In this document: positions 1 through 6,990 of the stretch, piece by piece | Numbering within the stretch: the first letter of the stretch is position 1 | Layout: each line of letters begins with the position of its first letter | Source: Deltaproteobacteria bacterium | GTDB lineage: Bacteria > Myxococcota > Polyangia > Haliangiales > Haliangiaceae | Direction: 5' to 3' | NCBI GenBank assembly: GCA_018262455.1 | Contig: JAGSPR010000360.1 | Location: 1 to 11,463 of the forward strand | Length of the DNA: 11,463 bases | Notes under the pieces: generated by a model | Databases searched by the model: none | What the model was told of the DNA's origin: nothing | The model's input: only the letters and a program-made list of their open reading frames with translations | Position numbers and translations under genes: made by a program

Positions 1-1
1 C

Positions 2-736
2 CTCTACTCGCCGCCGCTCGTGCTCGCGATGCTCGCGCTGCCGAAGGCGGTCCGCGCGGCCCCGCGCCTCGGCTTCGCGATGGTCGCGATGGTGGTCCCG
101 GTGTTCGTCGTCTACTGCACGTATCGATCGTGGAGCGGCGATTACGCGTGGGGGCCGCGGTTCTTCGTGTGGGCCGTGCCGGTGCTGCTCGTCCCGCTCG
201 CGTGGTGGATCGACGCGGCCGCTTCGCGCTGGCGCAAGGCGGTGCTCGTCGGGGTCGTCGCGCTCGGGGTCGTCGTCCAGTTGCTCGGTAGCGCGCTGTA
301 CTGGGATCACTTCATCCGCGTCGCGATCGACGCCAAGAACCAGTGGCTCGGCCAGCCCAACCGCAAGGGCTCGTACATCGCCGAGAAGGGCCGCGGTCAC
401 TGCGACTCCTGCTTCGAGGACACCTACGAGCTGCTGTGGACGCCCGCGTTCCAGCCGATCCGTGGCCACTGGTGGCTCGTCAAGTCGATCGCGCGCGACG
501 ATACCTGGCAGAGCGCGCAGGCCGATGCGCCGTGGCGCCACTACACGACCCTCGAGCTCAACCTCGCGAACAGCTACCCCCGCGCCCGGATCGACTGGTG
601 GGGCCTGCTCTGGATCAAGGACGCGCCGCACACCTGGCTCGCCGGCCTCGTGATCATGCTCGTGCTCACCGGGCTCCTCGCAGCGGGCATCTGGATGTGG
701 CTCCGGATCCATCGCAGCCCTCCGCCTTCTGGGTGA
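2..736 (+). CDS. Multi-spanning membrane protein, glycosyltransferase-39-like, C-terminal part (5' end cut by window)
   Basis: The frame is open from the first complete codon at base 2 and begins LYSPPLVLAML, so the gene starts upstream of the window; 244 residues are visible. Hydrophobic segments lie at about residues 25-41, 54-70, 80-101 and 213-235. The stretch WSGDYAWGPRFF (44-55) just before a membrane span resembles the W-G-G-x-x-x-GPR motif of polytopic glycosyltransferase-39/PMT-like or oligosaccharide-processing membrane proteins. A hydrophilic loop between the third and fourth spans contains a CxxC pair (HCDSC) and the motif FQPIRGHWWL. The two methyltransferases that follow on the same strand fit a role in building or decorating a lipid-linked glycan, but that is inference. 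The family call rests on overall pattern only, because the catalytic N-terminal region is missing. The gene ends with TGA at 734-736. Confidence 0.72.
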   Translation, partial: LYSPPLVLAMLALPKAVRAAPRLGFAMVAMVVPVFVVYCTYRSWSGDYAWGPRFFVWAVPVLLVPLAWWIDAAASRWRKAVLVGVVALGVVVQLLGSALYWDHFIRVAIDAKNQWLGQPNRKGSYIAEKGRGHCDSCFEDTYELLWTPAFQPIRGHWWLVKSIARDDTWQSAQADAPWRHYTTLELNLANSYPRARIDWWGLLWIKDAPHTWLAGLVIMLVLTGLLAAGIWMWLRIHRSPPPSG

Positions 737-739
737 CAG

Positions 740-756
740 CGCACGGGTTTCGTGCG
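740..756 (+). other. Short hairpin between the membrane protein and the first methyltransferase
   Basis: CGCACG at 740-745 pairs perfectly with CGTGCG at 751-756 around the 5-base loop GGTTT. It begins 3 bases after the stop of the upstream gene. No T-run follows, so it is not a classical intrinsic terminator. It could be a processing or weak attenuation structure, or chance in GC-rich DNA. Confidence 0.35.
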
Positions 757-767
757 ATGCAACCTGC

Positions 768-1664
768 GTGGTGACAGCCGTACGTGACAGCGACGACGCC
801 CCCGCGACCGTTCCGCCCGACGACGTGCAGACGCCGAGTGAGGAAGAGATCCATCGCTGGGTCCTCGCATACCTCCGGCACGCGCCGCTGTCGCTCACGT
901 TGCGCGAGATCAACCGGTTGATCGCGATCGAGGCGGTGTCCGGAGGCAAGGGGCCGATCCTCGATGTCGGCTGCGGCGACGGCTTCTGGTGGACCCTGCG
1001 CCGAGACGAGGGCCGCGAGATCTACGGCATCGACATCTCGGCGACCGAGATCGCGCAGGCCAAGACGCGGATCAACGCCGCGCTCACCGACGTGTCGAGC
1101 GAGCGGCCGTTTCCAGGCACCCAGTTCGACGAGATCATCGGCAACTGCTCGCTCGAACATGTGCCCGACATCGACGGCGCGCTCGGGAACCTGCGCAAGG
1201 CCGCCGCCCCCGGCGCGCGGCTCCTGATGTTCGTCCCCACGCCGCGCTGGGCGTACCAGGGCCAGGTGCAGTCGTGGCTGCTGAAGCATGCCCCGCGCGT
1301 CGCGATGACCGTCGCGGGCGCGCTCAACGGCTTCTTCCAGCACTGGCACCTCTACGACGCGAAGGTGTGGACGCGCCTGCTCGCGCAGAACGGCTGGAAG
1401 GTCCGCGCGACGTACGGCCTCGGCTCCGCGCGCTCGGAGTTCTTGTTCCGGCTGTTCATGCCGCCGGCGTTCGGCGAGTTCGTGGCGAAGAAGATCACCG
1501 GGTTCTATCCATCGAAGCTGGCGCGTTACCTGCCCGACCGCCTGCTCGCGCCGGCCGCGCGGCTCGTCAAGTGGGCGGTCAACGATCCGCTCGTCGCGGT
1601 CGACTCGCCGACCGCGTACGAATACCTCATCGTCGCCGAGGCTGCCGAGCTTCCCGAGCGATGA
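768..1664 (+). CDS. Class I SAM-dependent methyltransferase (Methyltransf_11/25 type)
   Basis: This 298-residue protein transfers a methyl group from S-adenosylmethionine to an unknown substrate. Motif I is ILDVGCGDG (residues 64-72), the glycine-rich SAM-binding loop. The acidic motif II is GIDIS (87-91), whose Asp should bind the ribose. The later NCSLEHVPD motif (126-134) is the post-III segment typical of Methyltransf_11. The C-terminal third, from about residue 180, is a poorly recognised cap rich in aromatic residues and may shape the substrate site. Two adjacent GTG codons (768 and 771) can start the protein and neither has a strong Shine-Dalgarno; the first is used here. The gene overlaps the next methyltransferase by ATGA, so the two are translationally coupled. 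The neighbouring membrane glycosyltransferase-like gene suggests a glycan or lipid-linked acceptor, which is inference. Confidence is high for fold and low for substrate. Confidence 0.88.
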   Translation: MVTAVRDSDDAPATVPPDDVQTPSEEEIHRWVLAYLRHAPLSLTLREINRLIAIEAVSGGKGPILDVGCGDGFWWTLRRDEGREIYGIDISATEIAQAKTRINAALTDVSSERPFPGTQFDEIIGNCSLEHVPDIDGALGNLRKAAAPGARLLMFVPTPRWAYQGQVQSWLLKHAPRVAMTVAGALNGFFQHWHLYDAKVWTRLLAQNGWKVRATYGLGSARSEFLFRLFMPPAFGEFVAKKITGFYPSKLARYLPDRLLAPAARLVKWAVNDPLVAVDSPTAYEYLIVAEAAELPER

Positions 1665-2308
1665 CGATGACGACAGACTCCACCGACTACTTCGCCAACC
1701 ACGTCCGGGCGCGCCAGTTCCCGTGGACGCTGTATCACCACCCGCTCGAGCGCGATCTCGCGAGGTTCTTGCGCGAGGTGGCATCGGAGCATCCCACGGG
1801 CGAGGTGCTCGTCGTCGGCTGCGGCCTGCTCCACGAGATCGACGCCGCACCGAGCGGCCTGACGTTCCACGTCGTCGACATCGATGACCGCGCGGTCGAG
1901 GCCGTGCTCGGCAAGCGGGACCCGCGAATCACCGGCGGCACCGTGGTCGCGCCCGAGGATCCGATCGTGCTGGGCCGCCGGTTCGCAGGCATCTACGCGA
2001 AGGAGGTCGTCGAGCACGTGCTCGCGTGGCCCGCGTGGCTGGTCGGCCTGCGTCGCGCGCTCGTGCCGGGGGGACGGTTGTGGCTGTCGACCCCGAACTA
2101 TGGCGAGCCCTGGCTGCCGGCTCTCGAGTCCACCGTGCTCGAGTTGATCGCTCGCCGCAGCGGCTTCTCGCGTCGCCACATTCATCCGACCCGATTCTCG
2201 CGTGGTTCGCTCGCACGGGGCCTGCGCGCCGCCGGGTTCGAAGACGTCGAGACCCGCGCGACCGCGACCCGCCTCGCGCTCACCGCATGGGCGCGCGCTC
2301 CTCGCTGA
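1661..2308 (+). CDS. Second SAM-dependent methyltransferase (Methyltransf_23-like)
   Basis: This 215-residue protein starts with ATG at 1661, overlapping the previous TGA in an ATGA junction. The same frame stays open far upstream, but that part is antisense-like arginine-rich sequence and is not coding. The SAM loop is VLVVGCGLLHEID (49-61), a slightly degenerate motif I. VVDIDD (71-76) is the acidic motif, KEVVEHV (114-120) matches the family's E-V-x-E-H-x step, and LVPGGRLWLSTPNYGEPW (134-151) is the strand-5 region seen in Methyltransf_23 and UbiG-like enzymes. The end, HIHPTRFSRGSLARGLRAAGF, fits the usual C-terminal helix-strand of that family. Two unlike methyltransferases in tandem suggest two positions of one product are methylated. 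The substrate is unknown. The gene ends 15 bases before the convergent lipoprotein gene. Confidence 0.87.
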   Translation: MTMTTDSTDYFANHVRARQFPWTLYHHPLERDLARFLREVASEHPTGEVLVVGCGLLHEIDAAPSGLTFHVVDIDDRAVEAVLGKRDPRITGGTVVAPEDPIVLGRRFAGIYAKEVVEHVLAWPAWLVGLRRALVPGGRLWLSTPNYGEPWLPALESTVLELIARRSGFSRRHIHPTRFSRGSLARGLRAAGFEDVETRATATRLALTAWARAPR

Positions 2309-2323
2309 GGACGTCGACGCTCG

Positions 2324-3610
2324 TTACTGGATGACCGGCACGCCCTGCGTGCAGGTCGTGCCGGGGTCGGTGAAGTTCGGGCTGAGGACCGCGGTCGGAT
2401 CGATCGTGGCGGTCCCGCTTCGCGTGCCGAGCCGGATCCAGCCGATCCCGCCGCCACCGCCGCCACCCTTGTCGTTCTGGCCGTCGCCGGCGGCCGCCGA
2501 GCCGGCGGCGCCCTTGCCACCATTCGTTCCGCCGTTCCCGTGATCGGCCGGCGTGCGGTCGAGCGAGCCCGGAGCCGCGTTGCCCTGGCTGGTGTCGCCG
2601 TTACCGCCGCCGCCGCCATTGACGGCGAGCGCCCCGATGATCGTGATCTCGTGGGCCTCGAGCAGGATGGTGCCGCCCGCGCCGCCGCCGCCACCCGCGT
2701 CGTTCCCGGAGTCGCCGTTCGCGCCACCACACCCGCCGGCATTGATGCCGCCGCTCTGGATCCTGAGGGTCCCGTTCGCCGCCAGCTGGACCGCGCCGCC
2801 GCCGCCGCCGCCTTCGCCACGCGCGCCACCTCCACCGCCACCACCGCCACCGCCACCGCCGCCGCTGAGCACCGTGATCGTGGCATCGCCGAACACCGCG
2901 CCACCCGGCGATCCGTTGCTGTTCTGCTCGCCACCCTGGCCACCGATGCTGCCGTCACCGCCGCCGCCACCGCCGGTGTTGTCCGACTGCACGCCGGCAC
3001 CGGCGCCACTGCCGGTCGCGCTCGTCCTCGCAGCTCCGCCGGGGAAGCCACCCGGACCCGCGGTGGATCCGATGCATGATCCACGTGCGTCGATCACACC
3101 TTCGACGACGATGTCCTGCTCGGCGACGAACGCGATCGGGTGATCGCCTGCGAGCACCACGGCCCCGGTGACGTGCAGGCTCTTGATCCGGAACACCGCG
3201 ACGTTGTTCTTGAGCTGGAAGTCGATGCCGGAGATCGTGCCGGTGCCGGCGGCGCGCAGGCCAGTGATCTCGCCGGTGTTGCCGTTGACCGTCCCCACCA
3301 GCACGAGATCCGCGAGCCCGGCCGGATCGAGGTCGCTGGGGCTCACGCCACCGCCGGCGGGCGCGAGCTTCCCGCAGTGGGCGGGCCCGGTGGCCACGCA
3401 GCCCCACGCGCACGTCGTCTCCTCGAGCGCGCTGCCGACCGCCGTGCACGACCGCAGCAGATCCCCGACGCACTCGTGCGAGATCGTGGTGCAGCTGTCG
3501 CTGCCGTCGCCGCCGCTATCACCCGGAGCCCCGTTCGGCGCGAACTTGCAGGCCGCGACCGTGGCCGCCGCCACGACGACGATCCGCATCATGAGCCGCG
3601 TGGAGATCAC
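2324..3610 (-). CDS. Glycine-rich cell-surface lipoprotein with an N-terminal Cys-rich motif
   Basis: This is a predicted 428-residue exported lipoprotein. The N terminus (MISTRLMMRIVVVAAATVAAC from the GTG start) has a positive n-region, a hydrophobic core and a lipobox-like VAA before Cys21. An in-frame ATG at 3592 is the alternative start. The chosen GTG has GGAGG directly before it. After a Gly/Asp linker comes a cluster of six cysteines (about residues 39-78) with spacing seen in surface proteins of myxobacteria. Next is a segment of alternating hydrophobic strands (ISGIDFQLKNNVAVF, IAFVAEQDIVVEGVI) that suggests a right-handed beta-helix. The remainder is interrupted by Gly tracts, one with 13 consecutive Gly, resembling PGRS or glycine-rich adhesin repeats. 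It probably sits on the outer surface as an adhesin or matrix protein; the exact role is unknown. It faces the methyltransferase gene tail to tail. Confidence 0.82.
   Translation of the reverse strand: MISTRLMMRIVVVAAATVAACKFAPNGAPGDSGGDGSDSCTTISHECVGDLLRSCTAVGSALEETTCAWGCVATGPAHCGKLAPAGGGVSPSDLDPAGLADLVLVGTVNGNTGEITGLRAAGTGTISGIDFQLKNNVAVFRIKSLHVTGAVVLAGDHPIAFVAEQDIVVEGVIDARGSCIGSTAGPGGFPGGAARTSATGSGAGAGVQSDNTGGGGGGDGSIGGQGGEQNSNGSPGGAVFGDATITVLSGGGGGGGGGGGGGARGEGGGGGGAVQLAANGTLRIQSGGINAGGCGGANGDSGNDAGGGGGAGGTILLEAHEITIIGALAVNGGGGGNGDTSQGNAAPGSLDRTPADHGNGGTNGGKGAAGSAAAGDGQNDKGGGGGGGIGWIRLGTRSGTATIDPTAVLSPNFTDPGTTCTQGVPVIQ
2826..2864 (-). repeat. GGC/GGT codon tract encoding 13 consecutive glycines
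   Basis: A run of CCACCGCC-type trinucleotides on the plus strand encodes uninterrupted glycine on the minus strand inside the lipoprotein. Similar shorter Gly tracts occur near 2450-2470, 2605-2620, 2680-2695, 2800-2815 and 2955-2975. Such in-frame triplet tracts can change length by slippage without breaking the frame. Read on the other strand they give a proline-rich open frame that is not a gene. Confidence 0.7.
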
Positions 3611-3623
3611 TCCCTCCAGCGTA
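3611..3623 (-). promoter_or_regulatory. Possible -10 element and SD before the glycine-rich lipoprotein
   Basis: On the minus strand TACGCT (plus 3618-3623) matches the TANNNT pattern and lies exactly 7 bases before the GTG at 3610. The 7-base interval is GGAGGGA, which could also serve as a ribosome-binding site if transcription starts further upstream. No clear -35 box was found. The site is weakly supported on its own; similar spacing before two other genes raises interest. Confidence 0.3.
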
Positions 3624-3684
3624 GCCGACTCGCCGCGCGCTTTGGGAGGTGATTCCCCCATGGGGGGGGCCGTCGCTGCGGGGT

Positions 3685-3718
3685 GACGACGATCCTTGCT
3701 TTGCTGCGGACCGTCGTC
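3685..3718 (-). terminator. Stem-loop downstream of the PpsR-family gene
   Basis: Arms 3685-3695 and 3708-3718 form an 11-base-pair stem around a 12-base loop. On the minus-strand RNA the only irregular pair is G-U, whereas on the plus strand the same position is an A-C mismatch. The structure is therefore better formed in the transcript of the minus-strand genes. It begins 24 bases after the stop of the gene ending at 3742. No U-run follows, so it may be a Rho-linked or RNA-stabilising 3' end rather than a classical intrinsic terminator. A perfect 12-base palindrome (CCCCCATGGGGG, 3655-3666) lies just beyond it. Confidence 0.45.
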
Positions 3719-3741
3719 GATCGGTTCAGCTCGGGCCCCGG

Positions 3742-4548
<807 letters not shown>

Positions 4549-4555
4549 CGGGGCG

Positions 4556-4561
4556 TCTATA
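4556..4561 (-). promoter_or_regulatory. Possible -10 element (TATAGA) before the PpsR-family gene
   Basis: The minus strand reads TATAGA followed by 7 bases (CGCCCCG) and then the ATG at 4548. This AT-rich hexamer stands out in very GC-rich DNA. The spacing would place the transcription start at or next to the start codon, as in leaderless mRNAs, and no Shine-Dalgarno is present. No convincing -35 box is seen, since that region lies in a hairpin. Confidence 0.4.
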
Positions 4562-4562
4562 T

Positions 4563-4588
4563 CACGGCGACGCGGCTCCCGCGCCGTG
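4563..4588 (-). terminator. Hairpin between the ClpN-ClpS fusion and the PpsR-family gene
   Basis: CACGGCG (4563-4569) and CGCCGTG (4582-4588) form a perfect 7-base-pair stem with a 12-base GC-rich loop that can itself pair in an alternative way (CGCGG with CCGCG, 4571-4583). It starts 3 bases after the stop codon of the upstream gene. The bases following on the minus strand are ATATAGA, only weakly T-containing. It may end or attenuate the upstream transcript. Confidence 0.4.
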
Positions 4589-4591
4589 CGA

Positions 4592-5356
4592 CTAGGTCGG
4601 TTCGATCCCGATCCACAACGGGTACCCAGCTTCCCGGGCACGGTCCCGGACCGCGAGGACCCTCGAACGAGCTTCGGCAATCGCGAACCGGCCGACCACG
4701 GCCCGGCCCTCGTGGTGCGTCTTGCTCATCGCGGTCTCGGCCTCGCCCTCTGGCATCCCGAAGACGTCCCGCAGGATCTCGCAGACGAACTCGACGGTGG
4801 TGAAGTCGTCGTTGCGGAGCACCACGTGGACGTCAGCGCGCTCGTTGTCGACCACCAGCGACGGGTCGGACGTCTTGTGGACCAGCCGGAACAGCACGCT
4901 GGCGCGTTCGACGCCGTTCGCCTGCAACAGCGTGGCGGCCTGCGTGTGCGCGAGGTAGGCCCACAGATCGACACAGCCCCCGCGCCGGCCGGCGTGGCTC
5001 GACGCGATCGCCGCGTAGTGCAGGACCTGCTGTCCCTCGTCCCAGAGCTCCGGCGAATCCAGCAGGTTGCTGATCGCCTCGAGCACCCGGTCCTCGAGCG
5101 CGCCAACGTCGTGGCCTGCCTCGCGGATCGCCGAGGCGATCGTGTCGTCCTGCACCAGGCCGTACAGGATGTGCAGCGAGGTCACCCCGTGGCCGAGCTG
5201 GCGCGCCTCGTGGTTCGCGAGGTGGAGCGCTACCTCGGCGTCCCCGTCGAACGCCGACTGTAGCGCGGCGCGCATGCGGTCGGGACGCGATCGACCACGC
5301 CACCACATCGCGCCGAAGCCGGCCGCGGCGATCGCGAGGTAGGCCACCGTCTCCAC
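4592..5356 (-). CDS. Membrane-anchored Clp-N domain/ClpS fusion, predicted N-degron adaptor
   Basis: The 254-residue product has three parts. Residues 1-19 (METVAYLAIAAAGFGAMWW) form a hydrophobic helix followed by RGRSR, a likely inner-membrane anchor facing the cytoplasm. Residues about 27-160 resemble the Clp N-terminal (Clp_N) repeat, with the typical ARQLGHGVTSLHILYGL. Residues 175-252 form a ClpS domain with RNDDFTTVEFV and THHEGRAVVGRF. ClpS hands proteins with destabilising N-terminal residues to ClpA/ClpC. The pocket residues of E. coli ClpS (Asp35, Asp36, His66) correspond here to D183, D184 and H214, all present; the Met40 gate is Val188. GTG at 5356 is chosen because it begins the hydrophobic segment; GTG at 5347 is the alternative. 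Ordinary ClpS is about 100 residues, so this is a fusion. It probably recruits or self-docks through the Clp_N part, which is inference. Confidence 0.85.
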   Translation of the reverse strand: METVAYLAIAAAGFGAMWWRGRSRPDRMRAALQSAFDGDAEVALHLANHEARQLGHGVTSLHILYGLVQDDTIASAIREAGHDVGALEDRVLEAISNLLDSPELWDEGQQVLHYAAIASSHAGRRGGCVDLWAYLAHTQAATLLQANGVERASVLFRLVHKTSDPSLVVDNERADVHVVLRNDDFTTVEFVCEILRDVFGMPEGEAETAMSKTHHEGRAVVGRFAIAEARSRVLAVRDRAREAGYPLWIGIEPT

Positions 5357-5362
5357 CTGACA

Positions 5363-5384
5363 ACCATGCCGGCGATCGGCAGGT
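5363..5384 (-). other. Hairpin just upstream of the ClpN-ClpS start
   Basis: ACC plus TGCCG (5363-5371) pairs with CGGCAGGT (5377-5384) around the loop GCGAT, with one bulged A at 5366, giving an 8-pair stem. It lies between the stop of the radical SAM gene (5401) and the GTG at 5356, ending 6 bases before that start. It could be a weak terminator or could hinder ribosome access. No T-run follows. Confidence 0.35.
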
Positions 5385-5400
5385 GTGTCCACCGCGTCGG

Positions 5401-6717
5401 CTAGACGACGACGGGCAGCCGATGAACGCGGGGCGCGTGATCGACCACCCGGGGACACTCGGGGTCGGGAGCGTCGAGCTCGCCTGTGACATGCGACGAC
5501 ACGACCTTGCAGCCGCCGCGACACAGCGTGTGATACTCGCAGCTCGCGCACGGCTCGCGAGCAGCTCGCCACGTGCGAAACGCACCGAACGCACCTGGCG
5601 CGGTCCAGTACGCGGCGAGCTCGTCGACCTTGGGACGCACGCCATCGACCGCGGGCGGCGGCGCGGCGAAGCTGCACGCGGTGAGCTGGCCTCCCGGCTT
5701 CGCGCCGACCAGGAAGTCGCCGCCGGTGCAGCCATAGACGGCGAGCTCGGCGAGCAGCGCGCGATCCGGGCGGTGGTGCGCGAGCATCGGCGTGTACGAG
5801 CAGTCGACCTTGACGCGGACCTGGTGGCGGCGGGCGGCGGCGAGGATCGTGGGCAGGAACGCGCGGTGCTGGGCGTCGCTACAGCGCAGGTCGAGGTACG
5901 CGCGGGCGCCCCGGCCCGACGGCTTGAACCGCAACAGCTCGACTTCGGACAGCCGGCGCTCGGCGGCGTACGCGAAGATCCCGTCGAGCTCGCCGAAGTT
6001 GTGGCGGGTCACGACGACGTTGATCCCGATCTCGCGCTTGACCGCGCGCAGCCTGCGGATCGCGGCGTCGGCCTGCGCGAAGCCATCGAAGCCGCGGACC
6101 GCGGCGTAGGTCGCGTGCAGGCCGTCGAGCGAGACGTTGATCTGGCCAAATCGGTCGGCGATCCCGACCAGCCGGTCGAGCCCGTCGAGGCCCGACGTCG
6201 TGAGGTTGGGAATGATGCCGCGCCGGCGCGCGTGATCGGCGAGCTCTCCGAGCCACGGCAGCACCGCGCTCTCGCCGCCGCCCAGCGCCACGTGGAACAC
6301 GCCTGCATCGGCGAGCCGATCGATCGCCCGCGCCCACTCGACCAGGCCGTACTCGTGCGGCGCGCCCTCGGGGGAGGCACCGGTGTAACAGCCCTGGCAG
6401 CCTGCGGTGCAGCGGTTCGTGAGCTGGAGGTGAGCCTCGAGCGGCGCCGACAGCACGTGATCGCCGAGCGCCGGCTCGGCCCCCTGCCACACCGCCGGCT
6501 CATCGCCCACGTCGAGCGACGCGCGCGCGAACGCACGATCGACGAACACCAGCGCGCGCGGCACCGTGAGCTGTACGATCGCTCCGAATCTCTCGAGCCG
6601 GGTCCGCCGCGGGCGAAACTCGCGCGCCACCCGGACTCGCTGGGCGATCGTCTGGACCGCGTCCCATCCCCGCGCCGCCAGCCGCACCGCCCGCCGTCCG
6701 GGGGAACCAGTGCTCAC
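5401..6717 (-). CDS. Radical SAM/SPASM domain protein, putative peptide-modifying enzyme
   Basis: The 438-residue product has a radical SAM core with the CxxxCxxC motif CTAGCQGC (Cys103, 107, 110) that binds a 4Fe-4S cluster and SAM, followed by GGGES (147-151) and the strand motifs NLTTSG and INVSLDG. The C-terminal SPASM region has the seven expected cysteines: 330, 348 (after GGQLTA), 390, 393, 399, 403 and 421, enough for two auxiliary Fe-S clusters. Enzymes of this layout include PqqE, AlbA-type thioether formers, anaerobic sulfatase maturases and mycofactocin maturase, which act on peptides or proteins. Residues 1-90 form an extra N-terminal part (with FGAIVQLTVPRALVFVDRAF) of unrecognised fold, possibly a substrate-recognition domain. 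GTG at 6717 overlaps the stop of a small membrane peptide gene as GTGA, so the two are coupled. The longer upstream open frame is antisense-like and rejected. The substrate is unknown; the peptide is the first candidate. Confidence 0.9.
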   Translation of the reverse strand: MSTGSPGRRAVRLAARGWDAVQTIAQRVRVAREFRPRRTRLERFGAIVQLTVPRALVFVDRAFARASLDVGDEPAVWQGAEPALGDHVLSAPLEAHLQLTNRCTAGCQGCYTGASPEGAPHEYGLVEWARAIDRLADAGVFHVALGGGESAVLPWLGELADHARRRGIIPNLTTSGLDGLDRLVGIADRFGQINVSLDGLHATYAAVRGFDGFAQADAAIRRLRAVKREIGINVVVTRHNFGELDGIFAYAAERRLSEVELLRFKPSGRGARAYLDLRCSDAQHRAFLPTILAAARRHQVRVKVDCSYTPMLAHHRPDRALLAELAVYGCTGGDFLVGAKPGGQLTACSFAAPPPAVDGVRPKVDELAAYWTAPGAFGAFRTWRAAREPCASCEYHTLCRGGCKVVSSHVTGELDAPDPECPRVVDHAPRVHRLPVVV

Positions 6718-6920
6718 TCGCTGCCTTCGGTGGGCGCGGCAGTCGTCGGCTCGACCGGCAGCGCCTTGCGCCACCGCAACAACGCCCCGACGATCGGCGT
6801 CACCATCGCGAGCGCGGTCGCGCCGACGAGCAGGAACGTCACATCGACCCCGAGGCTCGACGAGTTGGGATTCATCCCCCACTTGATCGCGAGGATCTTG
6901 CCTCGAGCTCGGCCGCGCAT
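6714..6920 (-). CDS. Small single-span membrane peptide coupled to the radical SAM gene
   Basis: This 68-residue product is not assigned to a family. It opens with a basic stretch (MRGRARGKILAIK), then WGMNPNSSSLG (14-24), then a hydrophobic span at about 25-48, the basic RWRK, and a Pro/Thr/Glu-rich tail. It has no cysteine. The start at 6920 has no Shine-Dalgarno but a TAGACT hexamer 7 bases upstream; an internal ATG at Met16 (AAGTGGGGG before it) would remove the basic segment and is less favoured. Its stop overlaps the start of the radical SAM/SPASM gene by GTGA, a sign of joint expression. It could be the modified substrate, a membrane partner, or a scaffold of the enzyme. A RiPP-type precursor is possible, but no leader/core cleavage motif such as double glycine is seen. 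Confidence 0.68.
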   Translation of the reverse strand: MRGRARGKILAIKWGMNPNSSSLGVDVTFLLVGATALAMVTPIVGALLRWRKALPVEPTTAAPTEGSE

Positions 6921-6990
6921 GCGCGCGAGTCTAGCAGAGGGGTCAGGCTCCACTTGCGCAACTTGCGTCCGCCAAGTCCGCGAAACTCTG
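6921..6990 (-). promoter_or_regulatory. Intergenic region with -10-like TAGACT, palindrome and direct repeat
   Basis: This 70-base gap separates the TPR membrane protein stop from the small peptide gene. On the minus strand TAGACT (plus 6928-6933) stands 7 bases before the ATG at 6920, matching TANNNT. TTGCGCAA (6954-6961) is a perfect 8-base palindrome at roughly the -35 position relative to a start at the ATG, and ACTTGCG is repeated directly at 6952-6958 and 6961-6967. The palindrome and repeat could be an operator. No consensus -35 hexamer is visible at 17-base spacing. This is a likely promoter for the peptide and radical SAM genes. Confidence 0.42.

Noticed and set aside
2553..3143. Plus-strand frame encoding long polyproline runs
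   Set aside because: It is the complement of the glycine tracts in the lipoprotein, which has a signal sequence and ordered domains; the proline frame has none.
3655..3666. CCCCCATGGGGG palindrome as a terminator
   Set aside because: It is a perfect palindrome without a loop and has no T-run, so it cannot form a usual terminator hairpin.
4549..4680. Longer N terminus for the PpsR-family protein from an upstream ATG at 4680
   Set aside because: It would overlap the ClpN-ClpS gene by about 90 bases and adds an Arg-rich segment absent from the family, whose members start at the SDxTGE strand.
6944..6990. Possible sigma-54 promoter (TTGG...TTGC) upstream of the peptide gene
   Set aside because: The GG and GC elements are 12 bases apart rather than the required 10, so the -24/-12 spacing fails.
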